Below are positions 16,433 through 26,131 of a stretch of DNA of 64,000 nucleotides, piece after piece. The stretch comes from Lachnospiraceae bacterium. Its GTDB lineage: Bacteria > Bacillota > Clostridia > Lachnospirales > Lachnospiraceae. The position numbers were made by a program, and so were the translations under genes. Where the stretch lies: contig CAJTCH010000017.1 of assembly GCA_910574715.1 (NCBI GenBank), forward strand, positions 25,450 through 89,449. Direction: 5' to 3'. Below the pieces are notes generated by a model. That model had not been told where the DNA came from. It worked only from the letters and a program-made list of their open reading frames with translations, and searched no databases. Every line of letters begins with the position of its first letter. The stretch's first letter is position 1.

Positions 16433-17440
16433 GTGACGATCAGGGAACAGATGGAACTTAGGGAATCAGAGTATCTAAGCCCTTACGCGGCGAGGAGCAG
16501 AGATTCCGCCGGCAGGGAGCGGGAAGAAGAAGAGTGCGATATCCGCCCGGTATTCCAGAGGGACCGTGACCGGATCCTGCACTGCAAATCCTTCCGCCGT
16601 ATGAAGCAGAAGACCCAGGTGTTCTTGCTGCCCAAGGGCGACCATTACCGGACCAGGCTGACCCATACCCTGGAGGTATCGCAGAATGCCAGGACGATCG
16701 CGAAGGCGCTGCGTCTGAATGAAGACCTGGTGGAAGCGATCGCGCTGGGGCATGACCTTGGGCATACGCCTTTCGGCCATGCGGGAGAGTATGCCCTGAA
16801 CAGAGTATGCCCGCTGGGTTTCCGCCACAATGAACAGAGTGTCCGTGTGGTGGAATGTCTGGAGAGGCAGGGGGAGGGGCTTAACCTTACCTGGGAGGTG
16901 AGGGACGGTATATGGAATCATAAGTTTTGCTGTACTCCGCATACGTTAGAAGGGCAGATCGTGCGCCTGTCAGACAAGATTGCATATATCAATCATGATA
17001 TTGATGACGCTATCCGGGGAAATATTCTGTCAGAGGAGGATATTCCCCCGGAATACAGGCGTGTGCTGGGATCGTCCACCAGGATCCGGCTGGATACTAT
17101 GATCCATGATGTGATCACTCACAGTATGGATCAGCCGCAGATCAGCATGTCTTCGGAGGTCATGGAGGCTATGCTTGGTCTGCGCAGGTTCATGTATGAG
17201 AATGTATATAAGAATCCTGCGGCGAAGGGGGAGGAAGATAAGGCGGTCAAAATGATAGAGAATCTGTACGGGTATTATATGAAGCATCCCGGCGCAATGC
17301 CCAGGCAGTTCCTTATCAAGATGGAGAACGGGGAGTCTGGCAAAGAGCAGACGGTGTGTGATTACATAGCGGGTATGACGGATACCTACGCAATAAAAAA
17401 GTTCGAAGAATATTTTATCCCGGAATCATGGAAAATTTAA
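16433..17440 (+). CDS. dgt: deoxyguanosinetriphosphate triphosphohydrolase-like protein
   Basis: This 335-residue HD-domain enzyme hydrolyses dNTPs to deoxynucleosides and triphosphate. The metal-binding HD motif is visible: His in RTRLTHTLEVSQ, then LGHDLGHTPFGHAGE (residues about 103-117), with a later Asp in RLSDKIAYINHDIDD. The N-terminal segment with FRRMKQKTQVF is also typical. The start is GTG at 16433, behind a GGAAGGA site. It stands directly before dnaG-rpoD, a common order in Clostridia, and may help balance dNTP supply with replication. Confidence 0.92.
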   Translation: MTIREQMELRESEYLSPYAARSRDSAGREREEEECDIRPVFQRDRDRILHCKSFRRMKQKTQVFLLPKGDHYRTRLTHTLEVSQNARTIAKALRLNEDLVEAIALGHDLGHTPFGHAGEYALNRVCPLGFRHNEQSVRVVECLERQGEGLNLTWEVRDGIWNHKFCCTPHTLEGQIVRLSDKIAYINHDIDDAIRGNILSEEDIPPEYRRVLGSSTRIRLDTMIHDVITHSMDQPQISMSSEVMEAMLGLRRFMYENVYKNPAAKGEEDKAVKMIENLYGYYMKHPGAMPRQFLIKMENGESGKEQTVCDYIAGMTDTYAIKKFEEYFIPESWKI

Positions 17441-17450
17441 AAGGAAATCG

Positions 17451-17475
17451 AATACTTTTGTCGAATATTATATAT
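17451..17475 (+). promoter_or_regulatory. possible Spo0A box and promoter region of dnaG
   Basis: An exact TGTCGAA (17459-17465) overlaps an AT-rich TATTATATAT stretch just before dnaG. A second TCGAATA lies 14 bp upstream. A single exact heptamer is weak evidence. Confidence 0.3.
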
Positions 17476-17488
17476 GAGGGTATAAAAA

Positions 17489-19261
17489 ATGTATTCCGAA
17501 GAAGTAATTGAAGAAGTAAGATCAAAAAATGATATTGTGGATGTGATATCCGGTTATGTGAGCCTTAAGAAGAAGGGAAGCTCTTATTTTGGCTTGTGTC
17601 CGTTTCATAATGAGAAGTCGCCCTCTTTTTCTGTCAGCAGGCAGAAACAGATGTATTATTGCTTCGGATGCGGGGCAGGGGGCAATGTAATTACTTTCAT
17701 TATGGAGTATGAGAATTTTTCTTTTGTGGAGGCGCTTAAATTTCTGGCTGAGAGGGCAGGAGTTGAGCTTCCAGAACAGGAGTACTCTAGGGAAGCAAGG
17801 GAACGGGCGGATACCCGGGCCGTTCTCCTTGAGATCAATAAGGCGGCGGCTCAGTATTATTATGTGCAGCTTAAGAACAGTCAGGGAGCGCAGGCGCTTA
17901 CATATCTGAAGAACAGGGGGCTTAGCGACGACACGATCAAGGCATTCGGGCTTGGATATTCGAACAAATACAGCAATCTTCTGTACCAGTATCTGAGATC
18001 TAAAGGATATCAGACAGATATGATCGCCAAGGCCGGATTGATCAGTGTGGATGAACGTCACGGCGCTTCCGATAAGTTCTGGAATCGGGTGATGTTTCCG
18101 ATTATGGATGTGAACAGCCGGGTGATCGGTTTCGGCGGAAGGGTCATGGGTGAGGGACAGCCCAAGTATCTGAATTCTCCGGAGACCGTGATATTCGACA
18201 AGGGCAGGAACCTGTATGGGCTTAACCGGGCGCGTACTTCGAAGAAGTCTTATTTCCTGCTTTGCGAAGGGTACATGGATGTGATCTCGCTCCATCAGGC
18301 CGGATTCACGAATGCGGTGGCATCCCTGGGAACGGCGCTGACTCAGGGGCATGCTTCGCTGATCAAGCGCTATGTGCAGGAGGTATATCTGACCTACGAT
18401 AGTGACGGGGCAGGTACCAGGGCTGCGTTGCGTGCGGTGCCGATACTTAAGGATGTAGGGATCACGGCGAAAGTCATCCGCATGGACCCCTATAAGGATC
18501 CGGATGAATTCATTAAGAATCTGGGGGCGGAAGCTTTCGAGGAGAGGATCGGCAAGGCGAGGAATGGTTTCATGTTCGGTCTGGAGGTCCTTGAGAGGGA
18601 GTATGATATGCAGTCCCCGGAGGGGAAGACTGATTTCATGCGGGAGGCAGCCAGACGGCTTACGGAATTTGATGAAGAGATTGAGCGCAATAACTACATA
18701 GAGGCGGTGGCGGCCGCCTACCATGTGGGCGTGGGGGATCTGCGGCAGCTTGTAGGTAAGATAGCGGTCCAGTCTGGGCTTGCCAGGCCGGCAAGACGGC
18801 CGAAGAGCACGGATGAAAGGCTAAGGAAGAAGGAGGATGGGATGACGAAGTCCCAGAAGATTCTGCTGACCTGGCTGATCGAGGATGAGGTTCTCTTTCG
18901 GCAGATCGAACAGTATATCTCTCCAGAAGATTTTACGGAGGGGCTGTATCGAGAAGTCGCACGACTTGTCTATGAGCAGTATGAGGCGGGGGCTGTGAAT
19001 CCGGCGAAGATCATGAACCATTTTACAGAAGAAGAGGAGCATCGAGAGGCGGCGAGCCTGTTTAACACGAAGATCAGGGAACTGACGACGGCGAAGGAAC
19101 AGGAGAAGGCACTGAAGGAGACGATCATCCGAGTGAAGAACCACAGCATAGAAGAGGCGACGAAAAACCTGGAACCGACTGATATGAAGGGGCTTCAGAG
19201 ACTGATGAATGCAAAAAGGGAATTGCAGGACATCCAAAAACTGCATATTTCTATTAATTAA
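17489..19261 (+). CDS. dnaG: DNA primase
   Basis: DnaG lays RNA primers at the replication fork. The 590-residue protein has the N-terminal CHC2 zinc finger (CPFHNEKSPSFSV followed by YYCFGCGAGGN, residues about 37-66), the catalytic core (NRGLSDDTIKAFGLGYS), and the TOPRIM domain with CEGYMDVISLHQAG and LTYDSDGAGTRAAL. The C-terminal region (about 440-590) would bind DnaB helicase. The ATG at 17489 follows a GAGGG site. It forms a conserved operon with rpoD 39 bp downstream, the macromolecular-synthesis arrangement. Confidence 0.97.
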   Translation: MYSEEVIEEVRSKNDIVDVISGYVSLKKKGSSYFGLCPFHNEKSPSFSVSRQKQMYYCFGCGAGGNVITFIMEYENFSFVEALKFLAERAGVELPEQEYSREARERADTRAVLLEINKAAAQYYYVQLKNSQGAQALTYLKNRGLSDDTIKAFGLGYSNKYSNLLYQYLRSKGYQTDMIAKAGLISVDERHGASDKFWNRVMFPIMDVNSRVIGFGGRVMGEGQPKYLNSPETVIFDKGRNLYGLNRARTSKKSYFLLCEGYMDVISLHQAGFTNAVASLGTALTQGHASLIKRYVQEVYLTYDSDGAGTRAALRAVPILKDVGITAKVIRMDPYKDPDEFIKNLGAEAFEERIGKARNGFMFGLEVLEREYDMQSPEGKTDFMREAARRLTEFDEEIERNNYIEAVAAAYHVGVGDLRQLVGKIAVQSGLARPARRPKSTDERLRKKEDGMTKSQKILLTWLIEDEVLFRQIEQYISPEDFTEGLYREVARLVYEQYEAGAVNPAKIMNHFTEEEEHREAASLFNTKIRELTTAKEQEKALKETIIRVKNHSIEEATKNLEPTDMKGLQRLMNAKRELQDIQKLHISIN

Positions 19262-19300
19262 GGATAAAATATAAGCAAGCAATGAGAGGATGGGCACTAT

Positions 19301-20413
19301 ATGGAAGAAAACATAGTGAAATTTGAAGAGAAATTAAAAGAACTGGTCTCTCTGGGTAAAAAGAAGAAGAGTATTCTGGAAGTGCAGGAGATTAATGATT
19401 TCTTTTCGGACATGGAACTGGAACCAGATCAGATGGAGAAGGTATTTGAATATCTGGAGGGCCACAATATCGATGTACTGCGTATCAGCGGGGATGATGA
19501 TGATCTCGATGATGTGGATCTTATGATTTCGGAAGAAGACGATGTAGATATGGAGAAGCTGGATCTGTCGGTTCCGGACGGGATCAGTATCGAAGATCCG
19601 GTCCGCATGTATCTGAAGGAGATCGGTAAGGTACCGCTTCTGACGGCTGATGAAGAGGTAGATCTGGCGAGCAGGATGGCCGAAGGCGACGAGGACGCCA
19701 AGAAGCGTCTGGCCGAGGCGAACTTACGTCTGGTTGTCAGCATTGCGAAGCGCTATGTAGGCCGCGGTATGCTTTTTCTTGATCTGATCCAGGAGGGGAA
19801 CCTGGGGCTTATTAAGGCTGTGGAGAAGTTCGATTACCGTAAGGGATTCAAGTTCAGCACCTATGCGACCTGGTGGATTCGTCAGGCGATCACCAGAGCG
19901 ATTGCAGACCAGGCGAGGACGATCCGTATTCCGGTCCATATGGTGGAGACCATCAATAAGCTGATCCGTGTGTCCAGACAATTATTGCAGGAGCTGGGGC
20001 GTGAACCCACGCCGGAGGAGATCGCGGAAGAGTTGGACATGCCTGTGGAGAGAGTCAGGGAGATCCTCAAGATCTCTCAGGAGCCGGTATCTTTAGAGAC
20101 GCCGATCGGTGAGGAGGAGGACAGCCACCTGGGTGATTTTATCCAGGATGACAATGTACCCGTACCGGCAGAAGCGGCAGCCCAGACCCTTCTTAAGGAG
20201 CAGTTGGATGAAGTGCTTGATACTTTGACAGAGAGGGAGCAGAAGGTACTGAGGCTTAGATTCGGTATGAACGACGGCCGTGCGCGTACACTGGAGGAGG
20301 TCGGCAAAGAATTCGACGTTACCAGAGAGCGTATCCGTCAGATCGAGGCGAAAGCGCTCAGGAAGCTTCGGCATCCAAGTCGCAGCAGAAAATTAAGAGA
20401 TTATCTGGATTAA
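19301..20413 (+). CDS. rpoD: primary sigma factor (sigma-A/RpoD)
   Basis: The housekeeping sigma factor, 370 residues. All regions are present: a short acidic region 1.1 (residues about 1-90), region 1.2 ([16 protein letters not shown]), region 2 with [20 protein letters not shown] and [20 protein letters not shown], region 3 ([11 protein letters not shown]), and region 4 with [20 protein letters not shown] at the C-terminus. The short region 1.1 is normal for Firmicutes SigA. It is downstream of dnaG and is followed after 13 bp by trmK. Confidence 0.98.
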   Translation: MEENIVKFEEKLKELVSLGKKKKSILEVQEINDFFSDMELEPDQMEKVFEYLEGHNIDVLRISGDDDDLDDVDLMISEEDDVDMEKLDLSVPDGISIEDPVRMYLKEIGKVPLLTADEEVDLASRMAEGDEDAKKRLAEANLRLVVSIAKRYVGRGMLFLDLIQEGNLGLIKAVEKFDYRKGFKFSTYATWWIRQAITRAIADQARTIRIPVHMVETINKLIRVSRQLLQELGREPTPEEIAEELDMPVERVREILKISQEPVSLETPIGEEEDSHLGDFIQDDNVPVPAEAAAQTLLKEQLDEVLDTLTEREQKVLRLRFGMNDGRARTLEEVGKEFDVTRERIRQIEAKALRKLRHPSRSRKLRDYLD

Positions 20414-20426
20414 GAAAGAGGCGCCT

Positions 20427-21146
20427 ATGGAACTATCAAGAAGACTTTATGCGGTTGCAAGTCTTGTGACAGAGGGCGCCTCTGTTGCAGATATTGGAAC
20501 AGATCACGGGTACATACCAATCTATCTGGTGCAGAAGCAGATCGCATCGAAGGTGATCGCACTGGACATCAACGGCGGGCCTCTTGAGCGGGCAAAGATG
20601 CATATTATCGGGCATAATCTTAAGGGGAAGATCGAGACCAGGCTGTCGGATGGTCTTCAGGCCGTGGAGCCGGGGGAGGTGGATACGATCATAGCCGCCG
20701 GTATGGGCGGAGGACTGATCATCCGGATCCTGGAAGAGGGCAGGGAAGTAGTAGATCAGTTGAAGGCCTGTGTTCTGCAGCCGCAGTCCGAGATATGGAA
20801 GGTGCGTAAATTTCTGCTGGATCAGGGCATGGATATCATAGATGAGGATATGGTGGAAGAGGACGGGAAATTCTATACGATGATGCGGGCAGTCCCGGCG
20901 ATTCGCAGAGAGTCTGCCAAGTATACGGAGTGTGAGTATATCTTCGGGAAGCGGCTCCTGGAGAAGAGAAGTCCGGTCTTGGAGAGATTTCTTCACAGGG
21001 AACTGGCCATCAGAGAGGATATATTCAAGGAATTGAGCCACCATGTGGAGAGCGAGGGGGCAAGGCTTCGCAAGGATGAAATCCGGAGGGATATCATGAT
21101 CATCAGCAGAGCGCTTGGATACTACTGTATCCGTCCGGAGGACTGA
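20427..21146 (+). CDS. trmK: tRNA (adenine(22)-N(1))-methyltransferase
   Basis: TrmK methylates N1 of A22 in tRNAs using SAM. The 239-residue protein has a Rossmann methyltransferase domain with motif I VADIGTDHGYIPIYLV (residues 20-35), ALDINGGPLERA as the acidic SAM-ribose contact, and the family motif IIAAGMGGGLIIRIL. The C-terminal third is the coiled-coil typical of TrmK. It follows rpoD by 13 bp and precedes the nif3-like gene, as in Bacillus subtilis (yqfN-yqfO). Confidence 0.93.
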   Translation: MELSRRLYAVASLVTEGASVADIGTDHGYIPIYLVQKQIASKVIALDINGGPLERAKMHIIGHNLKGKIETRLSDGLQAVEPGEVDTIIAAGMGGGLIIRILEEGREVVDQLKACVLQPQSEIWKVRKFLLDQGMDIIDEDMVEEDGKFYTMMRAVPAIRRESAKYTECEYIFGKRLLEKRSPVLERFLHRELAIREDIFKELSHHVESEGARLRKDEIRRDIMIISRALGYYCIRPED

Positions 21147-21182
21147 ACAGGGATACGGGGTATCTATCGGCGGAAAAGGAGA

Positions 21183-22022
21183 ATGGAAGATATGGTTTGC
21201 AAGGATGTATTAGCGGTAATAGAGAGTGCTTATCCGGCAGAATATGCATTGGAATGGGACAATGTAGGTCTGTTGGTGGGGCGGGATGACGGAGAAGTTA
21301 AGAGTATCTATATTGCGGTGGATGCCACGGACGAAGTGATCCGTGAAGCGGTATGCCGCAGTGCGGATCTTCTGATCACGCACCATCCGCTGATCTTCGG
21401 CGGGATGAAGCGGATCACGAATCGGGACTTTATCGGAAGGAGGCTCTTAGAACTGATTCATCATGATATCTCCTGCTATGCTATGCATACGAATTATGAT
21501 GTGCTCAGGATGGCGAAGTTGTCTGCGGATATGATGCGGTTAGAGGGGCAGGAGGTTCTGGAAGTTACCTGCCGCGGTATGGAGGCGGCGAAGACCCGGG
21601 AAGGCGCCGGCAACAGTGAAGGCACGGAAAGCAGCGTGGAAGGGATTGGACGGATCGGACAGTTTGAGAGGCCGGTTACGCTGAGACAGTGTTGCGAGGA
21701 AGTGAAGAAGGCATTCCGGCTGGATGGTGTCCGTGCCTTTGGGGATCTTGAAGGGCAGGTTGAGAGAATTGCGATCTGTCCCGGGTCCGGAAAGAGCGTG
21801 ATACAGGAAGCGCTGCGCAAGAAAGCAGATGTGTTGATCTCCGGTGATATCGGGCACCATGAAGGGATCGATGCGGCTGCTCAGGGAATGGCTGTGATCG
21901 ATGCGGGGCATTATGGTATTGAGTGGATCTTTGTGGAAGACATGGAACGATATCTGGCGGAGAATCTAAGCGGTGTGGAGATTATGACTGCATCGTTGCG
22001 TCATCCTTTTGCCAGTGTTTGA
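21183..22022 (+). CDS. Nif3-like dinuclear metal center hexameric protein
   Basis: The 279-residue protein belongs to the NIF3/YqfO family, often labelled GTP cyclohydrolase I type 2; the real activity is uncertain. Metal ligands are visible in LLITHHPLIFGGMKR (residues about 62-76), YAMHTNYDV, and the C-terminal GDIGHHEGIDAAAQGM and DAGHYGIEWIFVE. The family commonly carries an inserted PII-like domain of about 100 residues, but here it is a short linker rich in Glu, Gly and Ser. It lies 36 bp after trmK, in the conserved trmK-nif3 pairing. Confidence 0.9.
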   Translation: MEDMVCKDVLAVIESAYPAEYALEWDNVGLLVGRDDGEVKSIYIAVDATDEVIREAVCRSADLLITHHPLIFGGMKRITNRDFIGRRLLELIHHDISCYAMHTNYDVLRMAKLSADMMRLEGQEVLEVTCRGMEAAKTREGAGNSEGTESSVEGIGRIGQFERPVTLRQCCEEVKKAFRLDGVRAFGDLEGQVERIAICPGSGKSVIQEALRKKADVLISGDIGHHEGIDAAAQGMAVIDAGHYGIEWIFVEDMERYLAENLSGVEIMTASLRHPFASV

Positions 22023-22072
22023 GCGGATTAGGAAGATTCTTTAGAAGCCAGTTATAAGAAAGAGGTGAAAAT

Positions 22073-23740
22073 ATGGGGAAAGAGATGTATCAGGTACAGA
22101 TTGGAGAAGAGGTCCGGCAGTATGAGGCGGGAACTACATATGGCCAGATCGCGGCAGACTATCAGAAGAATTATGAAGAAGATATTGTGCTGGTATTTGT
22201 GAACGGGAAGCTGCAGGAGTTATTCAAGAAGCTGAAATCAGACTGTACGATTCAGTTTGAGACGACGGCGGGGGAGATCGGCAATAAGACCTACCGAAGA
22301 AGTATTAATCTTATGCTGGTGAAGGCGGTTTATGATGTTGCGGGACATGATGCCGTGAGGAAAGTACGGATTCATTTCTCCGTCAGTAAGGGGTATTATT
22401 GTACGGTGGACGGCGATATCAATGTGGATCAGGATTTCCTGGACCGGGTAGAAGCCAGGATGCATGAAATGGTGGATATGGATATGCCGATCCATAAGCG
22501 TTCTGTCCGCACCGATGATGCGATCGCGCTGTTCGGCAGGCATGGGATGCACGATAAGGAGAGGTTGTTCCGCTACCGCAGGGTCTCCAAGGTCAACATC
22601 TACAGCATGAATGAATTCGAAGACTATCACTATGGATATATGGTTCCAAGCGCGGGGTATCTGAAGTATTTTAAGTTATATCTGTATGACGAGGGGTTCG
22701 TAGTGCAGATGCCGGTGAAGTCAGCGCCTAAGGAGGTGCCGGTATTTGAGCCGCAGAACAAGCTGTTCCATGTGTTGAAGGAGTCGGTTCACTGGGGAGA
22801 TCTCCAGGGGATCGAGACGGTGGGTGCGCTCAATGATAAGATCACGAAGAACGATGTTCATGATGTGGTATTGGTACAGGAGGCGCTGCAGGAAAAGAAG
22901 ATCGCGGAGATCGCGTCGCAGATTGCCGCACGCCCGGAGCTTAAGTTTATCTTAATAGCGGGACCGTCATCCTCCGGGAAGACTACCTTCTCTCATCGTC
23001 TGTCTGTACAGCTTCGGGTAAATGGTCTGACGCCTCGCCCGATCGCCGTGGATAATTATTTCGTTGAGAGAGAAGAGAATCCAAGGGATGAGACGGGCGC
23101 TTTTGACTTTGAATGCCTGGAGGCTGTGGATGTGAAGCTGTTCAATCGTCAGTTGAACGATCTGCTGAACGGCAAAGAGGTTGTGATTCCGACTTTTAAT
23201 TTTGTGACGGGGCATAAAGAGTATGGTTCGCCGGCGACGAAGCTTGGGCCGAACGACGTGCTCGTGATAGAGGGGATTCATTGTCTGAATCCGAAACTGA
23301 CCTTGAATCTCCCGGATGAGAATAAATTCAAGATCTACATCAGCGCTCTGACCCAGTTGAATGTAGACGAGCATGACCGGATCCCGACTACAGACGGAAG
23401 GCTGCTTCGGCGGATCGTGAGAGACGCCCGTACCAGGGGGTCTTCCGCCCAGAGGACCATACGGATGTGGCAGTCGGTAAGGAGGGGGGAGGAGAAGTTT
23501 ATCTTCCCGTTCCAGGAGGAAGCGGACATAATGTTTAATTCTACGCTGATCTATGAGCTTGCCGTGCTGAAGCTCTATGTGGAGCCGTTGCTTTTCGGGA
23601 TTGATAGGAGCTGCCCGGAATATCTGGAGGCGAAGAGGCTGCTTAAGTTTCTGGATTACTTCGTAGGGATCGGAAGCGAGAATGTACCGACGAATTCACT
23701 GCTCAGGGAATTTATCGGGGGCGGATGCTTTAAAGTATGA
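22073..23740 (+). CDS. nucleoside (uridine-type) kinase with N-terminal TGS-like domain
   Basis: The 555-residue protein has an N-terminal TGS-like ubiquitin fold (residues about 3-62), a threonyl/alanyl-tRNA-synthetase additional-domain-like segment (about 65-230), and a C-terminal uridine kinase/phosphoribulokinase P-loop domain. The Walker A is IAGPSSSGKTTFSHRL near residue 300, with DNYFVEREENPRDETGAFDF as the nucleoside-binding loop. This fusion is widespread in Clostridia and annotated as uridine kinase or nucleoside kinase; the fusion with a tRNA-synthetase-like module is unexplained. The gene ends at the terminator at 23747-23785. Confidence 0.85.
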   Translation: MGKEMYQVQIGEEVRQYEAGTTYGQIAADYQKNYEEDIVLVFVNGKLQELFKKLKSDCTIQFETTAGEIGNKTYRRSINLMLVKAVYDVAGHDAVRKVRIHFSVSKGYYCTVDGDINVDQDFLDRVEARMHEMVDMDMPIHKRSVRTDDAIALFGRHGMHDKERLFRYRRVSKVNIYSMNEFEDYHYGYMVPSAGYLKYFKLYLYDEGFVVQMPVKSAPKEVPVFEPQNKLFHVLKESVHWGDLQGIETVGALNDKITKNDVHDVVLVQEALQEKKIAEIASQIAARPELKFILIAGPSSSGKTTFSHRLSVQLRVNGLTPRPIAVDNYFVEREENPRDETGAFDFECLEAVDVKLFNRQLNDLLNGKEVVIPTFNFVTGHKEYGSPATKLGPNDVLVIEGIHCLNPKLTLNLPDENKFKIYISALTQLNVDEHDRIPTTDGRLLRRIVRDARTRGSSAQRTIRMWQSVRRGEEKFIFPFQEEADIMFNSTLIYELAVLKLYVEPLLFGIDRSCPEYLEAKRLLKFLDYFVGIGSENVPTNSLLREFIGGGCFKV

Positions 23741-23746
23741 CGTATA

Positions 23747-23785
23747 TGAGGCTTTTGAAATGATTTTCAAAGGCCTCATTTTTTG
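23747..23785 (+). terminator. Rho-independent terminator after the nucleoside kinase gene
   Basis: TGAGGC-TTTTGAAA pairs with TTTTCAAA-GGCCTCA around a TGA loop and is followed by six T residues. Confidence 0.85.
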
Positions 23786-23835
23786 CGTTTGCAGCCTTGC
23801 TCGTTCAGTTTAATGCTTGCGGGAATAAAAAGATG

Positions 23836-23863
23836 TTGACAAAGACCGGAAATATTATATAAT
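23836..23863 (+). promoter_or_regulatory. sigma-A promoter of the two-gene secreted-protein operon
   Basis: A perfect TTGACA (23836-23841) and a perfect TATAAT (23858-23863) are separated by 16 bp. Confidence 0.75.
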
Positions 23864-23927
23864 ATACTACATGTGTAAGATTTAAAAATCGTTTGACTGC
23901 AGGAATAGGTAGGAGAGATGTATTTTG

Positions 23928-25268
23928 ATGCGGATAAAAGACCGGGAAAAATATGCAGGAATTAAGAATATATTGAAAGCAGTGACAATGCTGGCCCTGA
24001 TCTGTCTGCTGCCGGGGGGTGCATTAACCGGAAAGGGGCATAAGGAGGATGCTGTAAGCGGTTGGAACGAGGGACAGGATTACCAGGGAAGTCAGGAGGA
24101 ATCGGAAGATGCTTTGGATTATGAATTGAAGACGGTTAAGATGGATCAGAAGGAAGCAGATGATGCGAGAGGGAAGCTGATTGCGCAGATGGAGAAGTGT
24201 AAGGGGATCTATACTGCCGCGTTGGCAGAGGGCTCGGATGAAGAGAGGAAAACTTCTGGCGGTGGGAAGGCAGTTTCAGCTGGAAATGATGGCACGGTGG
24301 TTGTGGACGGGGTTATTTTCCCTGAGGAAACAGTACATGAGATGATAGAAACCGCGGCGGCGGACGGCTGTTCGATTACCTGTGGAAGTCGTGATTACAA
24401 TATGACAAATTATGAGAAGATTGACGCTGCCATAAGGCGGGCTGAGGAGGGGGAGGATGCGGAAGCGGAATTCTATCAGATCAATACGATAGGTGTCTTC
24501 CGGTATTACCGGCTTGAGTTCCATGAAAAGGAGTTGACCGTAACCTTCCTAAGCGCCTCATTCGATGAGGCGATGGAGATTTATATCCAACAGATGGAGA
24601 AGGTCGCGGTATACCGTTGGGAATATACCAAGAAGGGCTGGCTGATCTGGGAGAAGGCGCTGACCCGGAATCAGGAGATGGACATGCACATCTTCTACCG
24701 GATATTGCCGTTGGATGTACAGTGCAGGGATATGATGGAGCATTATATTGTCCCAGTCAGTTACTTAAGCAACAACCTGTTCCTGGAGGATTGGGATGAG
24801 AACAGCCTTGAGAAGATAGAGTTCAATGATCTGTTTGATTATCTGTATGAGATGGCGACCGGAAAGACACTGGATGAAGAAGTATATTCCGGCGGCATTC
24901 CCAAAGAAGAATTTGAAGCGGTAATACAGCAGTATTTTGATATCCGGACAGAAGAGATTGAAGCATACGCCGGGTATGATGCCGCCAAGGGCAGATATCC
25001 CTGGAGTGCGGTCCACGCGCTGAACCGCGTTCAGCAGATCCAGCCGTTCCCGGAAGTGGTGCGGTGCGAGGAGAAGGAAGGCGGGATACTTAAAGTGTAT
25101 GTGGAGGCAATCTATATTGAGGAGGGAACGGATTATTCCTTCGGACATATGGTGACATTCCGAAGGACAGAGGACGGACGGCTGGTGTATGCGGGCAATC
25201 AGGTGGATCGGGAGAATGCCCGTCTGATTCCGGGATACAGACCGAGAAGGGAGTTAGAGACGAGATGA
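23928..25268 (+). CDS. secreted or membrane-anchored protein of unknown function
   Basis: Not recognised. The 446-residue protein has a basic N-terminus and one hydrophobic segment (residues about 16-32, KAVTMLALICLLPGGALTG) with no lipobox Cys, so it is exported or anchored by an uncleaved signal. Residues about 35-115 are charged and low in complexity. The rest is mixed alpha/beta and rich in Tyr and Glu. The ATG at 23928 follows AGGAGAG (23911-23917) with 10 nt spacing; a TTG directly before it is also possible. The stop overlaps the next ATG by 4 bp (ATGA), so the two proteins are probably made together. It has a strong promoter and no helpful neighbours. Confidence 0.75.
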   Translation: MRIKDREKYAGIKNILKAVTMLALICLLPGGALTGKGHKEDAVSGWNEGQDYQGSQEESEDALDYELKTVKMDQKEADDARGKLIAQMEKCKGIYTAALAEGSDEERKTSGGGKAVSAGNDGTVVVDGVIFPEETVHEMIETAAADGCSITCGSRDYNMTNYEKIDAAIRRAEEGEDAEAEFYQINTIGVFRYYRLEFHEKELTVTFLSASFDEAMEIYIQQMEKVAVYRWEYTKKGWLIWEKALTRNQEMDMHIFYRILPLDVQCRDMMEHYIVPVSYLSNNLFLEDWDENSLEKIEFNDLFDYLYEMATGKTLDEEVYSGGIPKEEFEAVIQQYFDIRTEEIEAYAGYDAAKGRYPWSAVHALNRVQQIQPFPEVVRCEEKEGGILKVYVEAIYIEEGTDYSFGHMVTFRRTEDGRLVYAGNQVDRENARLIPGYRPRRELETR

Positions 25269-26131
25269 GGATACGGCCAAAGGATGTTGTGATGGCGGCT
25301 CTTATGCTGATCGGCGCCGTTGTATTTACAAGAGCGGCGGTGAAGGGAGTGACATATGGTCTGCAGCACATAGAGGTAGGATCGGAACAGCTTCCGGGTG
25401 AAGCGGCAGCAGAAGATCAGGCAGATGAGGATTCGGCAGGTCCCTATCCGCAAGAGCCTGACAGCGAGGATAACCTGCAGGTGGAGCGGACAGAAGAGAT
25501 TCTAGGTGAAGAGGCTCGGAAGAAGGAGCTGCATATAGAGGTTATGGAGAACCGTCCGGGCGAGCTTGTATTTCAGGTTCCGATGGATGATTTTATAGAC
25601 AGCTTCAATGGCCTCTATTGGGCTGACAAGGGGGAACGTTATCTGCTTCCGTCATTGCAGTGGCGCTCTTATGTGTATGATACGTCTATCCATTCCAACC
25701 ATAAGACCTGCCGTTATCATTATTCCAGGGATGAGAGCATCCTGCCCCTTCCGACCATCACGGTCTATGCGCCAAGCAATGCTGACTATATCCAGGAGAT
25801 CACGGTGAATTATGATGCCCATAGCTCTTTTGAGCAAATGTATACGATATATGAGGAACTGTGTTATTATACTCTCAAGGTTATGTTCCCGGACCTCTTG
25901 GACAACCGGATCCGGGAACTGTATACAACACTGAACAGGCTTGCCTTCGAGCATGATACGAATATGAAATATACCGCCGAATCTGTGCCGTGCGCTCTGT
26001 ATTACAGAGATAATATAGGAATGTATCCTTATTTTGCATGGGGAGAGGATGTACATCTGTGCATCATTCCCGTGACGCAGGCAAGGATTGAAGAGATGAG
26101 GAATAAAGGGGTTGAGATCATAGAATTTTGA
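25265..26131 (+). CDS. membrane-anchored extracytoplasmic protein of unknown function
   Basis: Not recognised. The 288-residue protein has a single N-terminal membrane helix (residues about 8-28, MAALMLIGAVVFTRAAV), an acidic linker (about 38-80) and a C-terminal globular region with many Tyr and His residues. It is translationally coupled to the preceding secreted protein through an ATGA overlap, suggesting the pair works together at the cell surface. Its 3' end overlaps the convergent membrane-protein gene by 14 bp, and no terminator is visible between them. Confidence 0.75.
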   Translation: MRIRPKDVVMAALMLIGAVVFTRAAVKGVTYGLQHIEVGSEQLPGEAAAEDQADEDSAGPYPQEPDSEDNLQVERTEEILGEEARKKELHIEVMENRPGELVFQVPMDDFIDSFNGLYWADKGERYLLPSLQWRSYVYDTSIHSNHKTCRYHYSRDESILPLPTITVYAPSNADYIQEITVNYDAHSSFEQMYTIYEELCYYTLKVMFPDLLDNRIRELYTTLNRLAFEHDTNMKYTAESVPCALYYRDNIGMYPYFAWGEDVHLCIIPVTQARIEEMRNKGVEIIEF

